Positions 54,380 through 63,805 of a DNA stretch of 64,000 nucleotides are shown here, one piece after another. Origin of the DNA: Bacteroidota bacterium (lineage in GTDB: Bacteria; Bacteroidota; Bacteroidia; AKYH767-A; OLB10); contig JADJPB010000013.1 of the NCBI GenBank assembly GCA_016713445.1, forward strand, positions 124,001 to 188,000, given 5' to 3'. A model generated the notes under the pieces. That model searched no databases and was not told the origin of the DNA. It worked only from the letters and a program-made list of their open reading frames with translations. The position numbers and the translations under genes were made by a program. Each line of letters opens with the position of its first letter. The first letter of the stretch is position 1.

Positions 54380-56651
54380 TATTTTATTTTATCGTTTGGA
54401 AATAGAATTCGGAAATTAGCTCCTTTTAAAGTTTTCGTTTTTTCATTTTGAACTAATTCAATTGTCCCGTCCATTCTGTCTAAAATTTCTTTAACTATAT
54501 ATAGTCCAAGACCCCGACCTCTTTCTTTTGGTTTTGTAGTATAAAATTCCATGAAAACAAGTTCTGCCAAATCTAGCTTAATGCCAACTCCATTATCAGC
54601 AAATAAGAGTTCGTTGTTGTTTCCATCAATTCTTATTACTATCTGATTTTCTTTTGGGTTTCCTTTTTCATGTAACCAGTAAATAGCATTGTCCATTAAA
54701 TTGATAAGCATTTGAAGAATTAAACCAATGCTAGTCTTTATTTTTATGTCTTTTATTGTTTCAATTTTTACTTTTATGTTATAAGATTCAAGCTCAACTT
54801 TAAAATATCGTAATAATTTTTTTGTAACTTCTTCAATGCTTACTAAGGTATCATTTCGTTTAGAAACTCTGAATAAAGGTTGAATTATTTGAAGTTGGTC
54901 ATACAGATAGAATGTGTTTTCTTCAAAATCTGTCAGTAACAATATTAAATCCTTTTAGGAATATTCTCATTATTAGCTAGTCTATATTTTAAATCTTTTA
55001 GGTTTAAACTCATTTTTCAATTAAAGAAAGGGCATCGTGAGATGCCTTTCAACTGCTAAACCTAGACCAGCCAAATCCTCATATATATTAGTTCTACGAT
55101 TCAGTTCACTTAAATAAGCATTAGTAGAGTCAAGATATTTTTTAGCAGCCTCCTGAGTGGCTACATCTTTTATTTTTTCAAGCTTCTGAGAGGGTGAGTG
55201 GTAAGTAACTGAAAGAGACTTTTTAAAAACATCTAAAGGTTGTTGCTTCTTTTTTTGATGCTTACCTTTATCAATATCAGATTCATGTTTCATTATTTGA
55301 ATCGACGCTATTAATAGTGCTTTGAAATCTTCATAAGCACCATCAATATCCATGAGCCCTTCACGATTTGTAGCGTCTTTCAATCTAGTGTTTTCATCGT
55401 GAGTAATAAAGATAAACCCAATCAAATCATTGTAACTAAAAAATTCACCTGCCCGATACTCAGCTCTTTTCTTGCTGATTTCTAACCAATCTATTTCTTT
55501 GTTGCCATATGGAGTATACTCTAATTCCATCTCTAAAAAGATACACACTATTGTCTTTAATGAATTCTAACTCATTTTTTTTATTTTTCCACTTTGCTTT
55601 ATCTGATAAATCGAACCCATATAAAATAAATTTAAATGAACCGACTTTAGGGTCGTGAGTTTTTACCTTCACATTTTTGGTCGTTTCAGTATAGAATCTT
55701 TTGTTTATAGTATATAATTTTTCATTAAGATCATTTGCGATTAAATTAATAGTTTCGTTCTTAACTCTACCACTATCTATTTTGCTTATGTACTGATATT
55801 TTAAAACACCTTTTTCATCAATGTTGCTAATAAATTTAAATGGTGCTTCTAAACATATAGTTTCAAATGTAATTGTAGATGACGGGTTTTTAAAAAAGTG
55901 TTATTCAAAATATTTTGATTTTAAAATCAGTTACTAGCTTTTGTTTTAGATCAAGTAAATTCCTGTCTTCAGTTGGTATAATTGGAGGATAAGATTTGAA
56001 AAAGATTTTTTCTAATAATATTAAATCATTACTCGTCCAATTATCTCTTATGTTCTTAATGTGAATGATAGTGCCTGAAGCTTTTTTGAGTTTTTTTGAA
56101 GTTGCATTTACAAACCATTTGTTTTTTATCTGGTCCAAAAATTTGTAATTAGCATCAATTTCTTCCTGTGTAGTAAATAAATCTAGTTGATTTCCTTTAT
56201 CGTACTCTGTAAAATCTAAAATTAATTGAGCCTCTTTTTGATTCAATGCTTTAGTGTGGATTTCAATATAATCCCCAAGCTTATGAATTGCAAATCTTCC
56301 GATGCCTTTCTCCCCTTGCATCAAGCGATTTTTTTGTAAAACGAAGCTTGCCCTTTTTATTATTAAACTTATTAGGTGTAGCCGGTCTTAGCCATACTTT
56401 TTGTATCGTTTCGATTGTCATACCTGAACCATCATCTTCAATTTCGATATATGGTTTTTTGCTTTCAGGAATGTTTTTTTTATTGTAATTCTCGAAGTTG
56501 TGAAATCTTACTTGCACATCCTCTGCATCGGCATCATAAGAATTTTTACGATTTCATTAACTGCAACTATCTTATTTGTGATTAATTGGTCACCTAAAAT
56601 GGTTATTAATCTTGCATATGGTTTAAAAATATCTTCTCCTGAGTTAGCCAT
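54379..56651 (-). CDS. Double-GHKL ATPase / histidine-kinase-like protein (several frameshifts)
   Basis: About 757 residues rebuilt across five open segments. The N-terminus is an Hsp90/MORC-type GHKL ATPase: VNEIVKNSYDADAEDVQ (N-box), IEIEDDGSGMTIETI (G1) and GEKGIGRFAIHKL (G2). A middle domain follows (FILYGFDLSDKAKW, VYLFRDGIRVY, REGLMDIDGAYEDFK), then a helical region with LAGLGLAVEKASHDALSLIE that resembles a histidine-kinase H-box (His in ASHD), and a second complete HATPase_c: LINLMDNAIYWL, ADNGVGI, FYTTKPKERGRGLGLYIVKE. So it has two nucleotide sites plus a candidate phospho-His. No transmembrane segment is seen, so it is cytoplasmic. Breaks are near 56300, 55890, 55500 and 55000-54950. 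It starts 1 base after the methyltransferase stop. Confidence 0.75.
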
Positions 56652-56652
56652 T

Positions 56653-57927
56653 TTATAATACAGGTTTTTTTGCTATTACTACAAACTCATAACTATAAAC
56701 TTTTCTATGTTTTTATTACTCGAAAATTTGCCATTTTCATCACGATAGGGGTCAAAATCTTTTGAGCTAATCTTTCTTTTAAATATATCTATTTCATTAA
56801 ATGAATTTTCAAACATGCACTTTGTTAAATACTTTGCATTATTAATATAAGCTTTTTTATAGGTAGTATTTCCTATTACAAAACAGCAAACCCGCCAGGT
56901 TTAATGATAGAATAAGATTTTTTAACAACATTTTTATATCTAAAAGTATTTAATCACTGACTTTGGATTTCCTGCTTTAGCTTTTTTTCAATAATTCATA
57001 AGTACTCTTTGCTAATGGATCTAAACTATCAATATCACTTTGTTTTATCTGTTTATGGTATAAGCTACCTATTGTCCCATCTCTTAAATCACGAAAATCA
57101 TTTGCATAACCAAGCCATAATGTTGACAATTGATGAAGGTCTGCATATTCGTATGACGTGACGTAAGGAGGACTAGTAATAAGCATATCAACAAGTGGTT
57201 TAGATGGTCTTATCCGTAGAAAATTTTTGTTGATAATTACAGCTTTAGGCTCATGCTTTATTTTGAGGTTAGATTCTAAAACCGCTTTATGCATCATTCT
57301 TTATTGACCTTTAAATGTATTCAATACAGGATAGTCTTTCTTCTGTTTGTCAATAGTAGGTTTAATTGATTTTGTGAGCCATTTTGAAGAACGTTTTAAA
57401 ATATTTGAAAAGGCCACAAAAAAGAAATTTCTATATTTTCCTTTGGGAACTTTCTTTTTGATAGCCGTAAGTAGTCGGTATAAGTCTTCAGTTTGTTGTA
57501 TTTTAAACCAATAATGAATTCTTTCGTTTTGCATTATCTTAATTGGTACTTTAACAGCAGAAGATTCAAAAAAATCTATTATCTGATTGTAATATTTATT
57601 TAAAAGTTCTTCTTTATATTTTTCTCTTTTTACCTTGGCAATTAGTGTTGCTACAGGATTTATATCACAACCCCAAAACTCTTTGTCGTTCTTTTTGCTT
57701 CAAAAGCAGTTGTACCACAGCCACAAAAGATATCACCAATCGAATGAATTGCGACTCTCTTTTTAGAGGCGTATTCAAGTGATTTAGAAATGAGAAAAGA
57801 AGGAAATTTAGCAGGATAGACATGTATTTTATGCATTTTAAGCTCCGTTTTCTTCTGACTATTCCAAGAAGACATTTCAGGGAATCTTAATAAACTGATT
57901 ATCAATATTATCTAAATTTATTCTCAT
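56653..57927 (-). CDS. Site-specific DNA methyltransferase (several frameshifts)
   Basis: A predicted DNA N6-adenine or N4-cytosine methyltransferase of about 424 residues. The start is the ATG at 57927 (MRINLDNIDNQFIKIPEM after removing one extra C near 57883). Motif I is DIFCGCGTTAFEAKR (FxGxGT, residues about 64-78). Motif IV is VDMLITSPPYVTSYEYADLH around residue 240, after a helical insert with RIHYWFKIQQTEDLYRLL. The C-terminus reads SYEFVVIAKKPVL and stops at 56653, one base before the GHKL gene. The TSPPY motif fits amino-methyltransferases. No restriction endonuclease is seen beside it. Breaks are near 57880, 57660, 57540, 57300, 56980 and 56690. Confidence 0.72.
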
Positions 57928-58057
57928 GTTTTTAACTCGCTGTTTAGTAGTAAAAATACATCCTTTTTAGTGATTTAGGACTTTTAAGAGATAATTTAAT
58001 ACTTTTTAGCATCAATAATATTTAAACCGAATAAGCTAAATTAGAACTTTGTAAAAA

Positions 58058-58723
58058 TCAACTAAATTTTTCTCTGTAATAATTTACCTTAAAATCGTAA
58101 ACAGGGGTTCGGGAATTATTATATAAATGTTTATTAGAAAGATATATTTTTGATTTAGAAAGTCCTGTATTTGAAGTGCCTGATGGTGAATAAAGGGCAC
58201 TTAGTTTTATAGGTCTTCCAAAATGTTTTTTATCAATTATTACCTCACGCGTTTGGCGAATTTTTGTAGTAATTTTTTCTTCGAGAATATCAACATAGAA
58301 TAACTTGAACGCGTTATTTTGGCCAAAACCACTCGTGCATAAAATTTCATTTATACTTGATTTTTTAATTTGTTCAATCAAGTCATAATTTAATTCAAGT
58401 GGTATTAAATCTTCGTCAAGAGCAGTAGGATTTTTTCTTTCGCATTCAATAATTGTGTCACTAATGCTTATCTTGTTTTTATCGAGAAAGTCAATTATTT
58501 TTTCTAACGTGATAGGGTTTCCTAAAATACAAGGAAAAGCACTATTCAAAATATTCCAAATACTCATTACGTTTCCATAGTAAAATGGAAGAATAAAATC
58601 CTTATGATTATTAGGATGAATTGTTCCTAATATTAGTTTTTCGCTTTTCGCTGAAATTGGATACTTGAATATATATTGGTGTGTTGTTTTCATTAATGTT
58701 AGTTTCATTGGGAAGAGATACAT
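58058..58723 (-). CDS. Uracil-DNA glycosylase superfamily-like protein
   Basis: An intact 221-residue protein. It has two motifs of the UDG superfamily: an early strand-loop LILGTIHPNNHKDFILPFYY followed by GN..SIWNIL (motif A region, residues about 30-58), and a late LYSPSGTSNTGLSKS (motif B-like, compare NPSG and HPSP in family members; about residue 182). LCTSGFGQNNAF lies between. UDG-fold enzymes remove damaged or modified bases, so substrates could include modified phage bases; this is inference. It follows the preceding gene with stop and start directly adjacent (TAA-ATG), and 130 bases separate it from the methyltransferase. Confidence 0.6.
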   Translation of the reverse strand: MYLFPMKLTLMKTTHQYIFKYPISAKSEKLILGTIHPNNHKDFILPFYYGNVMSIWNILNSAFPCILGNPITLEKIIDFLDKNKISISDTIIECERKNPTALDEDLIPLELNYDLIEQIKKSSINEILCTSGFGQNNAFKLFYVDILEEKITTKIRQTREVIIDKKHFGRPIKLSALYSPSGTSNTGLSKSKIYLSNKHLYNNSRTPVYDFKVNYYREKFS

Positions 58724-59512
58724 TTACAAATTTGGCATACATCTAAAATGGAAATCAAACTGTAACAAATCATACCTCAGGTGTCCATAAAAATTTGGAT
58801 CTTCAATAAGATCCCAGTCAAAATTGAATTAGCTATAACTTCACTTAAAGCTTTATATGGAAAGTGCTTTTTCTATCGTGTCCTCATCGAATGGTAAAAA
58901 AAACGCCACAAAATCGGTTGTTAAAATCATACTTTAGATGTAATTTCAAATTTCGTTGTAATGAAAGTTCTTTTCTTCTTTCATGAAAGTCCTTCATGAA
59001 TTCGATTGCTTTTGTTATATATGAATCCGAAGGGTAAGTTAAATTAATTTTCTCTATAAATCCACTGTAATTAATATTTATTTCATTATCGTTAAACTTT
59101 GAAAATCTAATATTTTATAATCGTCATCAATTCTTTCAATTTCATATCTAAAACACTGTCACGATTTACGAAATAGACTGTTCCACCATTCGTTTTCCGG
59201 TTGCTTTGATTTTGCTCTTTTATAAACTTGAATGAATTTTTTAGAAGCTACTAATGATTTTTGAATTATTTCTTCTTTTGAAAAATCAAGAGCCCAATTT
59301 TTCTCAAAATACCAATCATCTAATGCTTTAATTCCATAAAGTAAAATTTCATCTCCAACTATCGAGCAGTAACTTTTAGATCCATTAAGCTGAAATATTT
59401 TATCTGACAGTCTACAATCTTTATAAGACTTTACGACTTTTTTAATGGTTACAAAAGCATCGGTAACCAGTAAAATTCCTGTGGGTGTATTCCCTGTAAT
59501 AATGACACTCAT
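58724..59512 (-). CDS. Ntn-hydrolase/proteasome-like protein (several frameshifts)
   Basis: About 262 residues rebuilt across frames. The start resembles proteasome-type Ntn hydrolases: MSVIITGNTPTGILLVTDAF (compare the T-x3-G-x4-G-x-x-L-x-x-D pattern), SDKIFQLNG with a Lys at the position of catalytic Lys33, and SIVGDEILLYGIKALDDWY. Ser2 would be the nucleophile after Met removal, where classic members have Thr. Downstream frames read GGTVYFVNRDSVL, YEIERIDDDYKILDF, ITKAIEFMKDFHERRKELSL and finally FYGHLRYDLLQFDFHFRCMP before TAA. Breaks lie near 59165, 59110, 58880 and 58800-58840. It is the first gene of the minus-strand operon. The fold assignment is tentative. Confidence 0.45.
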
Positions 59513-59857
59513 GTTTGAATCAATTTATTGCAATTAATACAATATTAGTATTTTATTAATAATTATTCATTGGGAGCAAATCTTTTGTCGTAGTTTACTA
59601 TTCTTGAAAAAACATCGGTAACCCCTAATTTATTAAATTATAGGGTAATAGCCCTTGTGTACTAATAAATAATTATCATCACCATTCAATTGAGCAATTC
59701 TTCAATAATTATTCACTTTTCTTTATATCTCGATCGAATTAGGTTCATACAATGCCTTTCAATTACTAATTAAAAATCTCCTGTTTCTATAGCTTCATTA
59801 ACGATATCAGATAACTCAATTACCTCATCATATACCTTATTCCAGAATAGCTCCTTA
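59513..59857. other. AT-rich gap, probable promoter region of the island operon
   Basis: No gene recognised. It lies upstream of the minus-strand operon (start 59512) and downstream of the minus-strand recombinase. No clear TTG/TAnnTTTG pair is seen on the minus strand. Confidence 0.35.
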
Positions 59858-61426
59858 TCACATTCTCAATAGGGAGTAATTAAGCCATTTGTGGCTATTT
59901 TTAGAGTTAATCTGGTGATTCAATTTGTGGAGCTTTGGGGTCACCCCATGCGACACTTGTTGCAAAAAAGCATTATTCACCTTGTAAATACAGGGTATTT
60001 TAGTGGTTCGACAATTTTCAAAATCAAACACTACTCCTTGTGGAAAGTTGAACCTTTGTAATTTTAGCTTTATCTGATAAGGAGATTTTAACCAAAGTGT
60101 TCCTGGACTTTCAAAGTAGTCATTTAGGCAAGTTAATGCTTGATCAAAGCAAACTTGACTCCTCTTTGGACTAGTATAGATTCTTTCTCCAATTCAAAAA
60201 TTCGATTATCTAATACTGCCACTTGTTCTTTGTAATCCACATCTGAAATTACATCTTTGAGATTCTTAAGTATTAGCTTTTCCTTTAACTCCTTTAGTTC
60301 ATTAAGTTTTTTTTCGTTTTCATTTTTTCTTATACTACTTTCATTCTGTTTCTTTATAACATTGACTGCGATTGCAAACTTCAAGGTATTCAAATCTGAA
60401 GGCAATATTTTATATTTATCAAGGAATTGGGAAAACATATATTCTAATTGCTCTTTTCTGAATGTGATATGCTTTTTCCTAAACCAATAGTAAGAGTGCT
60501 TCTTTATTCTCCCTTTCACCATGCACCTACTAAGGATCACCATTTTCATGACGAATATGATTTCGTAATGGAAAATCTGGATTCTGTATATTGTATGTAT
60601 AACCTCTCTTTCTTCGATTTATAAGAATTTTTTTGCACTAAGTCAAATAATTCAGGTTGGACAATTGCTTTAAAATTTGACTTCTGATTTTTCATCACCC
60701 ATTTTAATTCTACCTGCATAAGTTTCATTTTTAAGCATCCGATAAAATTGACTTTTACATATAGGCTTATCCTTATTATTGGTTAATTTGTCCTTCAAAT
60801 AACTTCTTATTTGTTCTATTGTATTTACTCCGCGAACAATTTCCTTAAAGGCATAGAGAACAAACTGAGCTTTTTTATTTTGAACTAGATTAGATCTTCC
60901 ATTGATAGTGCTGATTATCATAGCCAATTGGAGCACCCCAAACATATCTTCCTTCACGAACTGCTTCCTTCATTCCTTCAATAGTTCTTTCAAGTCCTCC
61001 ATCATTATCAAACTGAGCAATATTTGAAATAATTCCTCCATAAATCTTCCAGTTGGGGTGTCATCCAAAATGCTCAGTCGCTGATTTTACTTCAACACCA
61101 TACTTTTCAAGAGAATTCTTAGATTTCCATAGTCATCCTTATTTCTTGAAAGCCTATCAATCTTGTAGAAAACAACAGCATTAATCTGGTTTTTTCTTAA
61201 GGTACAGAATTTAAGCATTTTATTTAACTCTGTTCTATCAGCAGTTTTTTGCACTTTCACCCTTCTCAATAAAAATATGCTCAACTTCGTAACCATTATT
61301 TTGTGCATACTCCCTGCAAATTCTCTCTTGTGAAGTTAGACTAGTACCTTCTTCCACTTGCCTACCTGTAGATACTCTACAATAAATCACCGCTCTCTTT
61401 ATTTGTGTGTTTTCATTTGTTTTCAT
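59858..61426 (-). pseudogene. Large serine recombinase, frame-broken
   Basis: Rebuilt across at least six frame changes, the gene encodes a large serine recombinase of about 500 residues. The resolvase domain starts KRAVIYCRVSTGRQVEEGTS with the catalytic Ser in CRVSTGRQ, then NAVVFYKIDRLSRNKDDYGN and TPTGRFMEELF. The Recombinase domain has KEAVREGRYVWGAPIGYDNQ and YRMLKNETYAGRIKMGDEKS. A Lys/Glu-rich coiled coil follows (KENLKELK-like, near 60200-60350). The end is uncertain; the frame runs to a TGA at 59858. Such enzymes integrate and excise mobile elements. The breaks may be sequencing errors or real decay. A small gene overlaps its start. Confidence 0.75.
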
Positions 61427-61616
61427 TGAGATTATAAAAAGCTAACTCTACTAATATTTCGGCCAGAGAAAATAATTCTTGGTTGTATTGAGATTTAGGA
61501 GGAAAAAGTTCATTGGGAAAATCTGAAATCGAAAGTCCCGCAGATGCTAAAAGTTCTGAAAGCTCTTTTCGATTTATTTTAATTCCATCCCACTTTTGAG
61601 GTAATACAGTATTCAT
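61413..61616 (-). CDS. Small protein upstream of and overlapping the recombinase
   Basis: A 67-residue protein (KWDGIKINRKELSELLASAG, FSLAEILVELAFYNLNENK). It ends 14 bases inside the recombinase start, so the two are translationally coupled. I do not recognise a family. Small genes before large serine recombinases are common in Bacteroidota elements, possibly directionality factors, but this is a guess. Confidence 0.5.
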   Translation of the reverse strand: MNTVLPQKWDGIKINRKELSELLASAGLSISDFPNELFPPKSQYNQELFSLAEILVELAFYNLNENK

Positions 61617-61681
61617 AAAAAGTATAGCAGATTTCTAAAAATCATACATCTTTATTTTCTCAATTAATCAGAAATAAAATA

Positions 61682-61720
61682 AGACAGGAAAAGAGCTACA
61701 AATAGCTCTTTTTCCTGTCT
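61682..61720. repeat. Near-perfect inverted repeat between divergent island genes
   Basis: AGACAGGAAAAGAGCTA (61682-61698) pairs with TAGCTCTTTTTCCTGTCT (61703-61720) around CAAA, with one base missing in the left arm. It lies between the leftward recombinase operon and the rightward TraG-like gene. The right arm recurs at 63082-63099. Confidence 0.7.
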
Positions 61721-61754
61721 ATTTCGATATCAATAAAAACAATACAATTTCTGA

Positions 61755-63056
61755 ATGAGCACCGATGAAAACGAAATCACACCAATAGGCACAACAGATT
61801 GGCGAAATACAAAACACCATTTGGTATAAAGGATAAGGACAGACTAGGTCATTTTATGTAATTGGAAAACAGGAGTAGGAAAAAGCACGTTACTTCAAAA
61901 CATGGCTATTTCTGATATCCAAAAAGGAAAAGGATTAGCTTTGTTAGATCCACACGGAGATATTGCAGAAGATATACTAAACTATATTCCAAATGAAAGA
62001 CTGGAACAAGTAATCTATTTTAATCCAAGTGATATTGAACATCCATAGGATTCAATCCACTATTTAATGTATCAGAAAACTTTCATCATCTAGTTGCATC
62101 AGGAGTAATCTCAACATTTAAAAGATTTGGTCTGAGAGTTTGGGGTCCAAGAATGGAACACATTCTTCGCTTTTGTCTTCTCACCCTACTTCAATATCCA
62201 TCTGCCACCCTTCTACACATTCAACCACTCTTAACAAACAGAGAATTCCGAATGCATGTTCTGTCTAACATTAAGACAACATACATCCTAGAATTCTGGC
62301 ACAATGAATTTGAAAAATTCTCTCCTTCACTAAGAGCAGAAGCAGTTTTCTCCAATACTTAATAAGGTTGGACTCTTTCAAACTAGTAATCCTCTTCGAA
62401 GTGTGGTTGGACAAAGTGAATCCACCTTAGATATATCTGAACTTATGGAAAAGGATATATTCTAATTGCTAACCTCTCAAAGGGGCAACTTGGAGAAGAG
62501 GTATCTTCAATGATTGGAAGTATGATTGTAACCTCAATTCAGTTATCTGCACTTTCAAGATCCACTAAACCAGAAATAGCCCGAAAACCGTTTTATCTGT
62601 ATGTAGATGAGGTGCATTCTTTCGTGAGCCTATCCTTTGCGGATATCCTATCAGAAGCACGTAAATACGCTCTAGGGCTGTTTATGGCACATCAATTCAT
62701 AGATCAGCTAAGGAAAGATTAGATTGGCAATTTTTGGTAATGTAGGGACAATCGTATCTTTTAGGATTGGAGCGGAAGACGCAAAATACTTAGCACAAGA
62801 ATTCTTTCCTGAATTTGATGAATCAGATTTAGTTCATCTTCCACGCTATTCAATGTATTTAAAACTGATGATTGATGGAACCACATCAAAACCATTTAGT
62901 GCAGTTTCCAATTCTTTAAACACAAAGAGAACAAATTTGAAAGATGAAGTTATAAAATATTCAAGAAATAATTTTCGTGTAAAACAAAAAAACATTATCA
63001 ATCGAAGACTTTTATTCAAAAATACCGATACACAACAAGATTTATTTTCCACATAA
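61755..63056 (+). pseudogene. TraG/VirD4/HerA-like DNA-transfer ATPase, frame-broken
   Basis: Recognisable pieces in different frames give a coupling-protein-like ATPase of about 430 residues. Walker A is YVIGKTGVGKSTLLQNMAIS near 61853-61905, and LALLDPHGDIAEDILNYIPN follows. Then come RMEHILRFCLLTLLQYPSAT, FWHNEFEKFSPSLRAEAVF, a Walker B region RKPFYLYVDEVHSFVSLSFA, FMAHQFIDQLRKD and FGNVGTIVSFRIGAEDAKYL. Family members move DNA in conjugation. Frame changes occur near 61815, 61840, 62045, 62120, 62360 and 62460, and a TAG at 62720 interrupts HQFIDQLRKD. So many breaks in 1.3 kb make a remnant plausible, although sequencing error contributes elsewhere. Confidence 0.75.
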
Positions 63057-63081
63057 AGGTTATCACAATAATATCCACTTA

Positions 63082-63099
63082 TAGCTCTTTTTCCTCTCT
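63082..63099. repeat. Second copy of the 18-base leader element
   Basis: TAGCTCTTTTTCCTCTCT matches the right arm of the 61682-61720 inverted repeat at 17 of 18 bases. Both copies lie 33-34 bases before an ATGAG start (61755 and 63133), suggesting a shared promoter or operator. Confidence 0.5.
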
Positions 63100-63132
63100 C
63101 GTACATTTCATCATAAATTATAACGTTTAAGT

Positions 63133-63410
63133 ATGAGTGAAGAAAAAAAGTACATTTCAAATAAATTAAGAAGATACAGAAGACTGTCTGGATACAAACA
63201 AAGAGAGGTTGCAAAACTGTTAGGCTTAAAATCTGCTACAAGACTTACCAAATGGGAAAAGGGGAAAATCTTTTCCAAGTGTTCCTAATTTATTAAAAAC
63301 TAAGTGCGCTTTATTCCACTCTTGCAAACGATTTCTATTTTGAATTATATCAATGTTACAAAAAAGAATTAACTAAACAACAAGTTCGATTTAAAAAGAA
63401 AAAGAAATGA
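63133..63410 (+). CDS. XRE-family helix-turn-helix regulator (one frameshift)
   Basis: An approximately 92-residue Cro/CI-type regulator: LRRYRRLSGYKQREVAKLLG and SATRLTKWEKGK form the HTH. One base too many in the G/A stretch around 63259-63271 breaks the frame; corrected it reads GKSFPSVPNLLKLSALYSTL and ends in a basic tail before TGA at 63408. It probably regulates the element genes. A copy of the 18-base leader lies just upstream. Confidence 0.65.
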
Positions 63411-63805
63411 AAATGTACATTATTTACACAACTAAAGAAGTGTTAGCACATCCAAGATGCTTTATACATGAGTATGGCTAATACTGAAAAAGAGATTGCA
63501 CGCGAAGACAGTGATTATTTCAGCACACTGTCTGAGTTATGCAATCCCTATATCTTTTTCAGTACATCAATTTTTGCTTAATGCCTTATGCTTGATCACT
63601 TAAGACTATAGCAAATGAAATGGAATTAGTACAGACATATTGTGGAAATCATAGAACTGTTTTAGAAACAGGTGTGTTTACTAAACCTTTGAATTGATTC
63701 TACTTTAAAAGAAAAGCGTAACGTATAACGGCGATAGATTTCTTTAAAGAAATCTTAATCGTCGATACGGAACTATAATCTGCTGAAAAATTAAATATCA
63801 AAACC
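63411..63805. other. Gap with possible gene remnant and palindromes
   Basis: Pieces such as MYIIYTTKEVLAHPRCFIHE (from about 63413) and YCGNHRTVLETGVFTKP (about 63650-63696) look protein-like but sit in broken frames. CTGAAAAAGAGAT near 63484 is nearly inverted at ATATCTTTTTCAG near 63565. GATTTCTTTAAAGAAATC at 63737-63754 is a perfect 18-bp palindrome upstream of the next gene. Confidence 0.35.

Noticed and set aside
61682..61720. Ordinary terminator
   Set aside because: The hairpin lies between two divergent genes, so it is upstream of both; a regulatory role fits better.
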